Origin: an uncultured Pelagibacteraceae bacterium
GTDB lineage: Bacteria > Pseudomonadota > Alphaproteobacteria > Pelagibacterales > Pelagibacteraceae
NCBI GenBank assembly: GCA_902625715.1
Contig: CACOCP010000002.1
Coordinates: 123,105 to 187,104, forward strand
Reading direction: 5' to 3'
Length of the DNA stretch: 64,000 bases
Positions 55,514-64,000 of this stretch are shown one piece after another (position 1 is the first letter of the stretch; every line of letters starts with the position of its first letter). The notes under the pieces are model-generated. The model made no database searches and was not told where the DNA came from. It saw nothing but the letters and a program-made list of their open reading frames with translations. Both the position numbers and the translations under genes were made by a program.

Positions 55514-56181
55514 AAAATTTATCCAATATTAAAAATATATTATTTGATTGTGATGGTGTTTTATACCAGGATTTAGAGGCAGTTTTTGGTCAAGTTAGCA
55601 AAAAAATGACTGAGTATATTTCTAAAAAATTAAATATTGATTTAATAAAAGCAAAAGAACTTCAAACGAATTATTTTCATAAATACAACACAAGTCTAAA
55701 TGGTCTGATGATACATCACGATATTCCTCCTAGAGAATTTTTAGATTATGTTCATGATATAGATCTGTCATTTTTAGAAAAAGACAAAACTTTAAGGTAT
55801 GAATTAGAAAATATAAAATTAAATAAATATGTTTTTACAAATGGAAGTAAAGAGCACGTTAAAAATATAACCACACATCTTGGAATAGATGACCAATTTG
55901 ATGGGGTATTTGATATAGTTGATGCAGAATATCATCCTAAGCCAGAGGCAATAACATTTGATCTTATGGTTCAAAAGTTCAAAATTGATCCAAATGAAAC
56001 TCTTTATATAGAGGACATTGCAAAAAATTTGTCCATTGGAAAAGAAAGAGGAACAATTACAGCTTGGTTAATTAATGATGAATACTGGGGTAAAAAAGAG
56101 TCTGAAAAAGATTACATTGATTACAAAATTGAAAATCTCTCTTTATTTTTAAAAGAAATAAGGTTATTAAAAAACTCATAA
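55510..56181 (+). CDS. HAD hydrolase, pyrimidine 5'-nucleotidase type
   Basis: The 223-residue protein has HAD motif I FDCDGVLY (nucleophile D13 and acid D15), motif II FTNGS, a lysine in HPKPEAI (motif III) and motif IV YIEDIAKN. The cap and the sequence FDGVFDIVDAEYHPKPE match the SDT1/pyrimidine 5'-nucleotidase group, which dephosphorylates UMP/CMP. It lies between argB and dapD as in other alphaproteobacteria. The substrate is inferred from the family. Confidence 0.88.
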   Translation: MKNLSNIKNILFDCDGVLYQDLEAVFGQVSKKMTEYISKKLNIDLIKAKELQTNYFHKYNTSLNGLMIHHDIPPREFLDYVHDIDLSFLEKDKTLRYELENIKLNKYVFTNGSKEHVKNITTHLGIDDQFDGVFDIVDAEYHPKPEAITFDLMVQKFKIDPNETLYIEDIAKNLSIGKERGTITAWLINDEYWGKKESEKDYIDYKIENLSLFLKEIRLLKNS

Positions 56182-56185
56182 AATT

Positions 56186-57013
56186 ATGAGTATAGAAAAC
56201 ATTATAAATGAAGCTTGGGAGAAAAGAGATCAAGTAAATCAAAACTCTGATCAAAATTTAAAAGATACTGTTAATCAAATTATTGATGATCTAGATAGTG
56301 GAAAAGTAAGAGTAGCTGAAAAAATAAATGGTGAATGGGTTACACATCAACATATTAAAAAAGCTATTATGCTAAGTTTCAGAATGTATCCAATGGAAAA
56401 TTTAAATGGCCCATACAGTAGTTGGTATGATAAAGCTCACTTATTAAAAGGAAAGACAGCTGGCTGGACAAAAGAAGATCATGAGAAAGCTGGATTTAGA
56501 ATGGTGCCTAATTCTCCAGTAAGAAAAGGTTCTTTTGTTGGAAAGAATGCAGTCTTAATGCCATGCTATGTTAACATTGGAGCTTACATTGATGAAGGCA
56601 CAATGATAGATACTTTTGCGAGAGCTGGAAGCTGCTGTCAAATAGGAAAAAACTGCCATATCTCAGCAGGTAGTGGTGTAGGAGGTGTACTAGAACCGGC
56701 ACAAGCATTACCAACAATTATTGAGGACAATGTTTTCTTAGGTGCAATGTCAGAGGTGGTCGAGGGAGTTATTGTAGGTGAGGGTTCAGTTTTAAGTATG
56801 GGAATGTATATAGGTCAATCTACTAAAATAGTGAATAGAAAAACCGGTGAAATAACATATGGAAAAATTCCACCTTATTCAGTAGTTGTCCCAGGCTCAT
56901 TACCAGATAAAAATAATGCTTCAGCACCGTCATTATATTGTGCAGTTATAATTAAACAGGTTGATGAAAAAACAAGATCAAAAACATCTATAAACGATCT
57001 TTTAAGAGAATAA
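56186..57013 (+). CDS. dapD: Tetrahydrodipicolinate N-succinyltransferase
   Basis: Succinylates tetrahydrodipicolinate in the lysine/DAP pathway. The 275-residue left-handed beta-helix enzyme has hexapeptide-repeat sequence (VLMPCYVNIGAYIDEGTMID, then FARAGSCCQIGKNCHISAGS) and GGVLEPAQALPTIIEDN. Precedes dapE with 1 nt between, so the succinyl branch is encoded as a pair. Confidence 0.97.
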   Translation: MSIENIINEAWEKRDQVNQNSDQNLKDTVNQIIDDLDSGKVRVAEKINGEWVTHQHIKKAIMLSFRMYPMENLNGPYSSWYDKAHLLKGKTAGWTKEDHEKAGFRMVPNSPVRKGSFVGKNAVLMPCYVNIGAYIDEGTMIDTFARAGSCCQIGKNCHISAGSGVGGVLEPAQALPTIIEDNVFLGAMSEVVEGVIVGEGSVLSMGMYIGQSTKIVNRKTGEITYGKIPPYSVVVPGSLPDKNNASAPSLYCAVIIKQVDEKTRSKTSINDLLRE

Positions 57014-57014
57014 A

Positions 57015-58172
57015 ATGTTAAGACTAAATGAACTTCAATTAGCTAAAGAGCTAATTAGATTTCCTTCTGTTACGCCAGTTGATGCAGGAGTAATGAGTTT
57101 TCTTGAAAAGAAATTAAAAAAACTTGGATTTAAAACAAAAATACTTGAATTTAAGGAAAAAAATACAAAACCTGTAAAAAATCTTTACGCAAGACTTGGA
57201 AACAAAAGTCCAAATTTTTGCTATGCAGGCCATTTAGATGTGGTTCCAGCTGGAAATTTAAAAGATTGGACGGTAAATCCGTTCAAACCATCCATTAAAA
57301 AAGGTCATTTAATTGGTAGAGGTGCTAATGATATGAAAAGCTCTATTGCAGCATTTGTTACAGCTGTAAGCAAGTTTATCGAAAAAAATAAAAAATTTAA
57401 CGGCTCCATCAGCCTACTTATCACTGGAGATGAAGAAGGTGTTGCAATTAATGGAACTAAAAAAGTAGTAGAATATTTAAAAAAGAAAAAAGAAAAAATA
57501 AATTTTTGTTTAGTTGGTGAGCCAACTAATCCAAACAAACTTGGAGAGATGATTAAAATTGGTCGAAGAGGTAGTATAACTGGGAAACTAACTGTCATTG
57601 GGGTACAAGGTCATGTCGCTTATCCAAACAGAGCGAATAATCCATCAACAACTCTAGTTCAAATCTTACAAAAATTAAAAGAAATTAAATTTGATAAAGG
57701 AACAAAAGATTTTCAACCTACAAACTTAGAAATAACTAAAATTAATATTGATAATTCAGCTGACAATGTAATTCCTGGTTTAGCGAACGCAAGCTTCAAT
57801 ATTAGATTTAATAATAATCATTCATCTAATACATTGAAGAATAAAATTAATAAAATTGTTAAAAAAATTTGTAATAAAAATAAATCAAAATATAAAATTG
57901 ATTATAATGTTTCTGGTGAAGCTTTCTTAACTAGTCCAAATGAGACTACCTATATGATACAAAATACAATAAAAAAAATTACAAAGATTAAACCTAAGCT
58001 GTCAACAACTGGTGGTACATCTGATGCAAGATTTATTCGAAAGATTTCTCCATGCTTAGAATTTGGTTTAGTGGGAAGAACAATGCATAAAGTGGATGAA
58101 GTTGTTGCGCTAAAAGATTTAAAAAAATTAACTTTAATATACTCAAATATTTTAGAAAATTATTTTAAGTGA
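57015..58172 (+). CDS. dapE: Succinyl-diaminopimelate desuccinylase
   Basis: Zinc hydrolase releasing LL-diaminopimelate. The 385-residue M20-family protein has AGHLDVVPAG (metal His and Asp), GRGANDMKSSIAAF, the catalytic/metal pair TGDEEG, and a C-terminal GLVGRTMHKVDE (metal His). Its TGA overlaps the GTG start of the deacetylase gene. Confidence 0.97.
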   Translation: MLRLNELQLAKELIRFPSVTPVDAGVMSFLEKKLKKLGFKTKILEFKEKNTKPVKNLYARLGNKSPNFCYAGHLDVVPAGNLKDWTVNPFKPSIKKGHLIGRGANDMKSSIAAFVTAVSKFIEKNKKFNGSISLLITGDEEGVAINGTKKVVEYLKKKKEKINFCLVGEPTNPNKLGEMIKIGRRGSITGKLTVIGVQGHVAYPNRANNPSTTLVQILQKLKEIKFDKGTKDFQPTNLEITKINIDNSADNVIPGLANASFNIRFNNNHSSNTLKNKINKIVKKICNKNKSKYKIDYNVSGEAFLTSPNETTYMIQNTIKKITKIKPKLSTTGGTSDARFIRKISPCLEFGLVGRTMHKVDEVVALKDLKKLTLIYSNILENYFK

Positions 58173-59098
58173 AAACTGGTCTAATTACCTCAGATACTTA
58201 TCAAAATCATAATACTGGAGAAGGGCACCCAGAAAAAATAGATAGGGTTACTGCTATAATAGAAAATTTTAAAAAATTAGATAACAAAAATCTTGTTTGG
58301 AAAAAACCATCAAGTTTTGAGCAGTCCATTTTAATTAAAACCCACACAAAAGATTATATTAAACAAGTTAACTTATCTTTTCCTCAGAGTGGTTTAAAAT
58401 TTCTTGACGGTGATACAGTTATCTCTCCTGGTAGTAAAGATGCAACGAAAGATGCTGTAGGATCAATTATATCGGCAATTGACGGTGTTGAAAAAAAAGA
58501 ATTTAAAAACGCTTTTTGTTGTGTAAGACCTCCTGGACACCATGCTGAAAAAGAGAAAGCAATGGGATTTTGTATATTTAATAATGTTGCGGTTGGAGCA
58601 AATTATTTAATAGAGAAATATAAATATAAAAAAATTGCTATCATTGATTTTGATGTACATCATGGAAATGGTACTCAAGATATTTTTTATAACGACAAAA
58701 ATGTTTTATATATATCTACCCATCAGTATCCCTACTATCCAGGTTCTGGCTCTGAAAAAGAAAATGGAAAATACAATAATGTTCTTAATATTCCTTTAGA
58801 AGCGGGCACTACTGGGAATGAATATCTTAATGCTTATGAAAAAGTTTTAGATAAAATAAAACAATTTAAACCAGAATTTTTACTATTTTCAGCGGGTTTT
58901 GATGCGCATATTGATGATCCACTTGCTCAATTAAGATTAAGTTCAGAGGACTTTTATAAGATTACAAAAAGAACATTAGAAGTTTCAAAACCTTTTTGTA
59001 ACGGAAATATTGTATCTATACTAGAAGGTGGATATGACCTTAGGGCCCTTCAAAAAAGCACTCAACGTCATGTAGATGCACTTATCGAATTTAATTGA
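58169..59098 (+). CDS. Histone deacetylase family protein
   Basis: The 309-residue zinc-dependent amidohydrolase of the HDAC/AcuC/AphA superfamily starts at GTG 58169 in the GTGA overlap with dapE. Motifs are RPPGHHAE (tandem His), DFDVHHGNGTQ (zinc D and H), STHQYPYYPG and SAGFDAHIDDPLA (zinc D); the catalytic tyrosine is expected in LEGGYDL. Substrates in bacteria include acetylpolyamines and acetylated proteins; none can be assigned here. The adjacent SET-domain gene is only 32 nt away on the same strand. Confidence 0.94.
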   Translation: MKTGLITSDTYQNHNTGEGHPEKIDRVTAIIENFKKLDNKNLVWKKPSSFEQSILIKTHTKDYIKQVNLSFPQSGLKFLDGDTVISPGSKDATKDAVGSIISAIDGVEKKEFKNAFCCVRPPGHHAEKEKAMGFCIFNNVAVGANYLIEKYKYKKIAIIDFDVHHGNGTQDIFYNDKNVLYISTHQYPYYPGSGSEKENGKYNNVLNIPLEAGTTGNEYLNAYEKVLDKIKQFKPEFLLFSAGFDAHIDDPLAQLRLSSEDFYKITKRTLEVSKPFCNGNIVSILEGGYDLRALQKSTQRHVDALIEFN

Positions 59099-59130
59099 AA
59101 AATTAATTCATATATCTAAATAGAAACTTA

Positions 59131-59610
59131 ATGAGATTGTACAAAATTAAAAAATCTGACATCGATAAAAAAGGCAAAGGTCTTTACGCATCAAAGAATA
59201 TTAAAGCTGGAACAAAAATAATAGATTACATAGGAAAAATAGTTACAAATAAACAAATCGATGAGTCAGATAAATATGATAATTCAAAGCCTATTTATCT
59301 TTTCACTCTAAACAAGAGATATACTTTGGATGGAGACTTCTCTTGGAACATAGCAGGATTAATAAATCATTCATGTGAAAATAATTGTGAATATGAAGGG
59401 AAAGGTTTGAAAATATGGGTTACTGCTATCAAAGATATTAAACAAGGTGAAGAGCTGACTTGTGATTATGGGTTCGGATATGACAAAGATTACAGGCAGT
59501 TTCCTTGTAAATGTAGATCAAAAAATTGTTGTGGGTATATAGTTAGAGCAGAATCAAGGTGGAGAATAAATAAAAAATTTGCAATGAGGAATAAGAAAGC
59601 TAATAGCTAA
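59131..59610 (+). CDS. SET domain protein lysine methyltransferase
   Basis: The 159-residue protein contains a complete SET fold: KGLYASKNIKAGTKIIDYIG (start), NHSCENNCEY (N-H-S-C motif near residue 88), GEELTCDYGFGYD (catalytic Tyr), and a post-SET cysteine cluster CKCRSKNCCGY. These motifs bind SAM and the target lysine in eukaryotic and bacterial SET enzymes. Targets are unknown. It follows the HDAC-family gene by 32 nt. Its stop overlaps truA by 11 nt, tail to tail. Confidence 0.93.
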   Translation: MRLYKIKKSDIDKKGKGLYASKNIKAGTKIIDYIGKIVTNKQIDESDKYDNSKPIYLFTLNKRYTLDGDFSWNIAGLINHSCENNCEYEGKGLKIWVTAIKDIKQGEELTCDYGFGYDKDYRQFPCKCRSKNCCGYIVRAESRWRINKKFAMRNKKANS

Positions 59611-60340
59611 CCTTTTCTAAATAAAGCCCATGTGCTGGGGCTAGTGGTGCACAATTTTTTCTATCTTTTGAATTAAATACATCTTCAAATTTTTTTAAAT
59701 TCCATTTATTTTCAGATAAATATTTTAATGACCCTACCATTGATCTTACCTGACTTTTTAAAAAGGACTGGGATTGAATTCTAATTTTAATTTGTTTTTT
59801 TGATTTTAATATTTGTATTTTTTTTATAGTTCTTATTGGACTTTTCGCACCACAATTTGCTGCTCTGAAGGTAGAAAAATTGTGTGTTCCGACTAATTTT
59901 TTAGCACCTTTTTTCATCAAATTGAGATCTAATTTATTTCGGATATTCCATTCTCTATTATGATTTATTGTTGACGGAGATTGATCATTTCTAATTATAT
60001 ATAAGTAAGTTCTCTCTTTTGCAGAAAATCTTGAATGAAAATCATTCTTTTTTAATTTTATTTTAAGAATTGAAATACTTTTTTTATTTAAAAAAAAATT
60101 AAGGGATTTGACTAGTTTATTAATATCTTTTATTTTATTTTGACAGTCAAAGTGAGCTGATTGTTCTAAAGCATGAACACCCTTATCAGTTCTTCCAGAT
60201 CCGTGAAGTTTAATATTTTCCTTTAATAGTTTTGAAATAATACTTTGAATTGTTTTTTGAATTGAATTTCCCTTTTTCTGAGTTTGCCAACCAATATATG
60301 AAGTACCAACGTATTCTATGAGTATTTGATATCTATTCAT
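59600..60340 (-). CDS. truA: tRNA pseudouridine(38-40) synthase
   Basis: Makes pseudouridine at tRNA positions 38-40. The 246-residue protein has the catalytic aspartate in GSGRTDKGVHAL (about residue 52), YVGTSYIGWQ at the start, and FLKSQVRSMVGSLKYL. It overlaps fmt by 8 nt; the order def-fmt-truA is common. Confidence 0.96.
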   Translation of the reverse strand: MNRYQILIEYVGTSYIGWQTQKKGNSIQKTIQSIISKLLKENIKLHGSGRTDKGVHALEQSAHFDCQNKIKDINKLVKSLNFFLNKKSISILKIKLKKNDFHSRFSAKERTYLYIIRNDQSPSTINHNREWNIRNKLDLNLMKKGAKKLVGTHNFSTFRAANCGAKSPIRTIKKIQILKSKKQIKIRIQSQSFLKSQVRSMVGSLKYLSENKWNLKKFEDVFNSKDRKNCAPLAPAHGLYLEKVSY

Positions 60341-61253
60341 TTTTTAAGATGATCCCTTTTTTTAGTTTGCTGCCTAAAAGAAAATCCCTAGTTTTTTGTG
60401 GCTTTTTCCCTTCTCTCTGAATTTCAGTTACTTTGATTGATTTACTGCCACAAGAAATCGTTAGTTCATCATCAATTATTTCTCCAGGTCTCATAGTAGT
60501 TTTTGATAAAGTGGCTCTCAATATTTTGTGCCTATCATTCTCGAAACTAAACCAAGCACCGGGTTGTGGATACAATCCATTTATCTTTGCCAAAATTTCA
60601 TCAGCTCCATTATTCCAGTTTATTTTACCTTCAATTTTTTGAATTTTTTTTGCATATGTAGCCATTGAAGAATCTTGCTCTTCAAAATTAACTGTTTGTT
60701 GTAAAATATTTTCAATATTAGGTAATATTTTTTCAGCAGCCAAATTTGAAAGCCTATCAGCTAAACTCTTAGCATTTTCATTTTCCAATATATCTAATGG
60801 ATATTTGTTACAGACTGGGCCCTCATCTAACTTTGGATTTATTTTCATAATACTTAAGCCTGTAATTTTATCCATGTTGATTAACGATCTTTGTATGGGT
60901 GCTGCTCCTCTCCACTTAGGCAGCAGAGATGCATGAATATTTATAAAACCATTTTTGCTTAAACTTAAAATATCCTTTGAAAGAATTTGTCCATAAGCAA
61001 CTACAATTGCTAAATCTAAATTTAAAGATTTTATGTAATCAATTTCTTTTTCAATATTTTCAGGTGTTTTTATTTCAATGCCTAATTCTTCAGATAATAA
61101 ATGTATAGGAGATTTATTTAATTTATGTCCTCTATTAGACTTTCTTGGAGGTTGACTGAATACACAAGATATTTTGTAATTACTTTGATGGATAGATTTT
61201 AAGATAGGAACTGCAAAATTAGGGGTCCCTAAAAAAGCTATTTTTTTATCCAT
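60333..61253 (-). CDS. fmt: Methionyl-tRNA formyltransferase
   Basis: Formylates initiator Met-tRNA. The 306-residue protein has FLGTPNFAVPILKSI at the start, NIHASLLPKWRGAAPIQRSL (catalytic Asn, His) and LDEGPVCNKYPLDI. It lies 3 nt after def and overlaps truA. Confidence 0.96.
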   Translation of the reverse strand: MDKKIAFLGTPNFAVPILKSIHQSNYKISCVFSQPPRKSNRGHKLNKSPIHLLSEELGIEIKTPENIEKEIDYIKSLNLDLAIVVAYGQILSKDILSLSKNGFINIHASLLPKWRGAAPIQRSLINMDKITGLSIMKINPKLDEGPVCNKYPLDILENENAKSLADRLSNLAAEKILPNIENILQQTVNFEEQDSSMATYAKKIQKIEGKINWNNGADEILAKINGLYPQPGAWFSFENDRHKILRATLSKTTMRPGEIIDDELTISCGSKSIKVTEIQREGKKPQKTRDFLLGSKLKKGIILKNE

Positions 61254-61256
61254 TTA

Positions 61257-61781
61257 TCAAACAATAATTCTATCGGGCTTCTCTTTTTGTTTTGAAAGCT
61301 TTTTGATAATCATTGTTCTTTTTAATTTTGATAAATAATCTATAAATAGTATTCCCTCTAAATGATCCATTTCATGTTGAATACAAGTTGCCAACAAACC
61401 CTCTGCATTCAAAACTTTTTTTTTACCGTTATAATCTAAGTATTCAACATCACATTTTTTTGGGCGGTCAATTTCTGCAAAATAATTTGGAACTGATAAA
61501 CAACCTTCTTCATATGTTGAAAGTTCAGTATTTTTATTTTTGATAACTGGATTTACAAAGTACAAAGGATTTTTTTTTTCTCCACCTTTAGAAATATCCA
61601 TAACAATAATCCTCTTTGGTATACCTATTTGAATTGCAGCCAACCCTATTCCATTTGCAGCGTACATTGTGTCTAGCATGTCATCCATCAATTTCTGTTC
61701 ATCTCTACCAACCGAAATTACATCTTTGGATTTTTGCCTTAATATTTTATTAGGTTCTGTGATTATCGTTTTAATTGACAT
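61257..61781 (-). CDS. def: Peptide deformylase
   Basis: Removes the N-formyl group from new proteins. The 174-residue metalloenzyme has motif 1 NGIGLAAIQIG, motif 2 EEGCLSVP (metal Cys) and motif 3 QHEMDHLEGILF (HExxH). All are intact. It is first of def-fmt-truA. Confidence 0.97.
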   Translation of the reverse strand: MSIKTIITEPNKILRQKSKDVISVGRDEQKLMDDMLDTMYAANGIGLAAIQIGIPKRIIVMDISKGGEKKNPLYFVNPVIKNKNTELSTYEEGCLSVPNYFAEIDRPKKCDVEYLDYNGKKKVLNAEGLLATCIQHEMDHLEGILFIDYLSKLKRTMIIKKLSKQKEKPDRIIV

Positions 61782-61801
61782 AACTAATTTTATAACAAAT
61801 T

Positions 61802-63538
61802 TTAGACTTTTAAAGGCAGAACTTTTAGTAAAATTTCATTCCTCAAATCTACCAGTTTTAATTCATTCAAAATACTAACAATGTAATCTACAGATTCTAT
61901 GCCAAGATCTTCTAAATTATCTTCTCCAATAATTTCAGAAATTTTTAAAAGTACTAATCCAGTTTCTCCATTTACAATCATGGTATTTATTTCCGATGGT
62001 AAATTGTTGTTGTAATCATACAACTTTTGATATTTTCTCAATATTTGAACTCCGTCTGATTTTAGTGATTCTACTACAATTATATCCTTTAGAGAAAAAA
62101 CATATTTTTTGTTTTTTTTTATTTTTTTGAGTAAATCATTAGTCTCTTTTTCTACCTGGGGAAGACTAGTTTTATTTTGAAAATAGTTCAAAACTTTTGA
62201 TTGATGAAAAACTTTATTATTCAATTTAATTTTTAGCTCAGCAAGTTTCTCTGGCTCCTTATTTTTCATAAAAAAAGTCGTGTAATTTGAGGGTATTTCA
62301 TCCTCTGGGATATTTTTTAGCAGACTTGCAAGTTTTTCATCAAAAGCATTAGGTAGATTTGACTGATCAAATGATTTTTTTAGTAAAGAAAGCAAATTTA
62401 ATTTCTTAGGAATTTCGCTGGTCAGTAATAGTCTTTGATATAATAATGCTCTTGCTTCGTAATCTTCAAGCAGTTTATATGCATTTCTATAATTTAGCAG
62501 TTGATTGATATCAAATTGAAATCTCATATATAATTTAAACAAATCTTCTTCTTTGTAAACTTCATCGTTAGTTGCTATCTCAATTAATTTAATTTGTTCT
62601 TCATTTTCTATATCAACAAACTCTGCATTTTTAAGTAAATTGGATGTCGCTAAATAGTTCCATATAAATTTAGGAGTTTCAATTTTGGGTTCATACTCAA
62701 AATTCTTGATAGTTTTGTGGGATAAATGAAAATAAAGAATATTTTTTTCTGATAGTTCTTCATTTGATTTTTTATAACCCATTAAAATATTAAATTTATT
62801 TACGAAAAATTTATCTAGATCTCCAAGTTCAGTTTTAAGATCGAATAATAATTGTGCTTCATCTCTCCTATCTTGATGTATTAAACAATACATTTTAAAA
62901 TTTGTGAGGTAATCGCTAGAAATTAAATTTGTTATCTCAAATATTTCACATGATTTATCTAACTGAGAGTTTGACAAATAATGGTCCGTATAAAATTTAA
63001 TTAATTTTTCACCCTCAATTAAATTTGGGTTTTTAATTAGAAATTCTTTTATTAAATCGAAATTTTCTTTTTTAATTAAATAATCAAACTTAAAGTCCAA
63101 AAATTCTTTTGAGGAAATATTTGTATTTGGAATGTAAGAGTTTGTTAATAATGCAATATCAAGAATCTTTTCTGAAAATTTTGACAAATCCTTTGAAGTT
63201 AAATTTTTTAAAATGCTTTTGATATCTTCTCCATTGCTATTTGACCACATATCTATTGATAGTCCATTTTCTTCAGGATCATATAAACCAGCTAGTTTAA
63301 TGTCTGATACACTTAAGGAGTTGTTTACTAATATTTTTTCGTTTTGTTGTTCAATTTTTATTCCTTGAATAAAGTCAGTGCTATCTTCATTTTTATTTTG
63401 AATTATAGATTGATCTTCGGGAATTTCCTTTTTTTCAATATTCCAAATGTCTACTGGCTCATTGGCTTTTATATTATTTATTGGATTACAAACTAAAAAT
63501 ACAAAAAAGAAACTACTTAATTGTTTTAAAATTTTCAT
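61802..63538 (-). CDS. Exported helical-repeat protein of unknown function
   Basis: The 578-residue protein has a Sec-type signal peptide (about residues 1-25, SSFFFVFLVCN then IKA before NEPVD). The rest is mainly helical, with repeated charged helices and no cysteines beyond a few, suggesting TPR-like or alpha-solenoid repeats in the periplasm. I recognise no domain. It lies downstream of the 61-residue membrane protein (26-nt overlap) and 20 nt upstream of def. Related proteins next to aroK may exist in other alphaproteobacteria, but I cannot name a family. Confidence 0.8.
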   Translation of the reverse strand: MKILKQLSSFFFVFLVCNPINNIKANEPVDIWNIEKKEIPEDQSIIQNKNEDSTDFIQGIKIEQQNEKILVNNSLSVSDIKLAGLYDPEENGLSIDMWSNSNGEDIKSILKNLTSKDLSKFSEKILDIALLTNSYIPNTNISSKEFLDFKFDYLIKKENFDLIKEFLIKNPNLIEGEKLIKFYTDHYLSNSQLDKSCEIFEITNLISSDYLTNFKMYCLIHQDRRDEAQLLFDLKTELGDLDKFFVNKFNILMGYKKSNEELSEKNILYFHLSHKTIKNFEYEPKIETPKFIWNYLATSNLLKNAEFVDIENEEQIKLIEIATNDEVYKEEDLFKLYMRFQFDINQLLNYRNAYKLLEDYEARALLYQRLLLTSEIPKKLNLLSLLKKSFDQSNLPNAFDEKLASLLKNIPEDEIPSNYTTFFMKNKEPEKLAELKIKLNNKVFHQSKVLNYFQNKTSLPQVEKETNDLLKKIKKNKKYVFSLKDIIVVESLKSDGVQILRKYQKLYDYNNNLPSEINTMIVNGETGLVLLKISEIIGEDNLEDLGIESVDYIVSILNELKLVDLRNEILLKVLPLKV

Positions 63539-63698
63539 TAGGTATTACTTTTTCAATTTTTTTATTTGGTGCTGGAAAATCAACTTTGGCAATAAGAACA
63601 ATTCCAATAAAAAGAACAATTACTACTAAAATAAGTTTAATTAAAAATTTACCTATTGCAAATATTCCACCTGTGCTTGTTTTTTTTGTGAATTGCAT
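63513..63698 (-). CDS. Small single-pass membrane protein (61 aa)
   Basis: It has one hydrophobic helix (about residues 18-42, IKLILVVIVLFIGIVLIA), a basic N-terminus and a polar tail (KVDFPAPNKKIEKV). Its end overlaps the start of the 578-residue exported protein by 26 nt, which favours a real upstream gene of the same operon. It starts 56 nt from the divergent aroK start. No family recognised. Confidence 0.6.
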   Translation of the reverse strand: MQFTKKTSTGGIFAIGKFLIKLILVVIVLFIGIVLIAKVDFPAPNKKIEKVIPNENFKTIK

Positions 63699-63754
63699 AT
63701 AGTTTAAGTAATTTCAGAATAAGACATATTTGTGTTTTTTCAATATAGAAACCT

Positions 63755-64000
63755 ATGAAATCAAAAAAAAACATCGTTTTAGTCGGTATGATGGGAGCTG
63801 GAAAATCCTCAATTGGAAAATTATTATCCAAGAAAATTGGATTTGATTTTGTTGATATCGATAAATTAATAGAGGAAAAAGAAGATAAAACTATTGTAGA
63901 AATATTTAGAATAAATGGTGAAAAGTATTTTAGAGATTTAGAGGAAAAGATTTCAATAGAAAAATTAAAAAATACTAATCAAGTGATTGCCTTAGGTGGA
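63755..64000 (+). CDS. aroK: Shikimate kinase, N-terminal part (runs off right edge)
   Basis: Phosphorylates shikimate in the aromatic pathway, before AroA (30203). Only the first 82 residues are inside the window. The P-loop is GMMGAGKSSIGKLL (11-24), the shikimate-binding region FVDIDKLIEE (32-41) and FRDLEEK (Arg, Glu), then LGG at the edge. aroK is usually followed by aroB. The start at ATG 63755 fits the family N-terminus. Confidence 0.95.
   Translation, partial: MKSKKNIVLVGMMGAGKSSIGKLLSKKIGFDFVDIDKLIEEKEDKTIVEIFRINGEKYFRDLEEKISIEKLKNTNQVIALGG

Noticed and set aside
63447-63702. Plus-strand ORFs opposite the start of the exported protein and the small membrane protein
   Set aside because: Antisense to a better supported pair of minus-strand genes; no motifs or spacing support.

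Overview
The window comes from the chromosome of a free-living alphaproteobacterium of the SAR11 clade (Pelagibacterales). The evidence is very low G+C, very short or overlapping intergenic spaces, typical alphaproteobacterial genes (GcrA, DUF4167, DUF1178, DUF2948, short-form HisG with HisZ, a tRNA-His without an encoded G-1), and a tandem glycine riboswitch in front of malate synthase, an arrangement described in SAR11. There are no transposases, integrases, CRISPR arrays or phage modules. This is a streamlined core-genome segment.

Layout. 1-3578: rRNA operon on the minus strand (promoter, leader, 16S, tRNA-Ile, tRNA-Ala, start of 23S); 23S runs off the left edge and no 5S is seen. 3579-9517: M23 peptidase, then lysC-ispG-prfA-prmC-DUF4167. 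9583-15764: ubiG, DUF1178, argJ, secA, accA. 15823-18130: glycine riboswitch and glcB. 18132-22416: recR-ybaB-dnaX behind the SRP RNA, then pheA and kdsB. 22515-27050: a membrane-anchored cytochrome c, argF-argD, gcrA, a SHOCT protein and an NDUFA9-like protein. 27068-39653: a long plus-strand run rnd-kdsD-lptC-lptB-aroA-cmk-rpsA-ihfB-pyrF-trpF-trpB-trpA-accD-folC. 39650-51288: a long minus-strand run with trxA, a nuclease cluster (ExoI, MGME1-like, RmuC), hisG-hisZ-hisS-tRNA-His, cspA, tRNA-Phe, infA, hisD, DUF2948, murA, dcd and two tiny basic proteins. 51386-59610: tRNA-Thr, a VTT-domain protein, rpmH-rnpA-yidD-yidC, then argB, a HAD hydrolase, dapD, dapE, an HDAC-family deacetylase and a SET-domain protein. 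59600-64000: truA-fmt-def, a large exported protein of unknown function, a small membrane protein, and the start of aroK.

How the genes work together. Most are housekeeping: amino-acid synthesis (Arg, Lys, Phe, Trp, His, aromatic core), envelope building (KDO, LPS transport, MurA, YidC/YidD, SecA), fatty-acid initiation (AccA, AccD), translation (RF1/PrmC, IF1, S1, L34, Fmt/Def) and repair. RNA genes sit extremely close to protein starts: SRP RNA is 8 nt from dnaX and tRNA-His is 4 nt from hisS, so RNA processing probably sets the 5' ends of those mRNAs.

Most worth a second look: (1) the block ihfB, trpF, trpB, trpA, accD, folC, where several near-invariant motifs are changed at once although the genes are intact and in canonical order; (2) two tandem hairpins in the rRNA spacer with different stems but identical loops; (3) AccA ending in a predicted membrane anchor; (4) ExoI, an MGME1-like nuclease and RmuC next to trxA, where many alphaproteobacteria carry addAB; (5) an HDAC-family and a SET-domain gene side by side. 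All family comparisons are from memory of family motifs, and no search was run.
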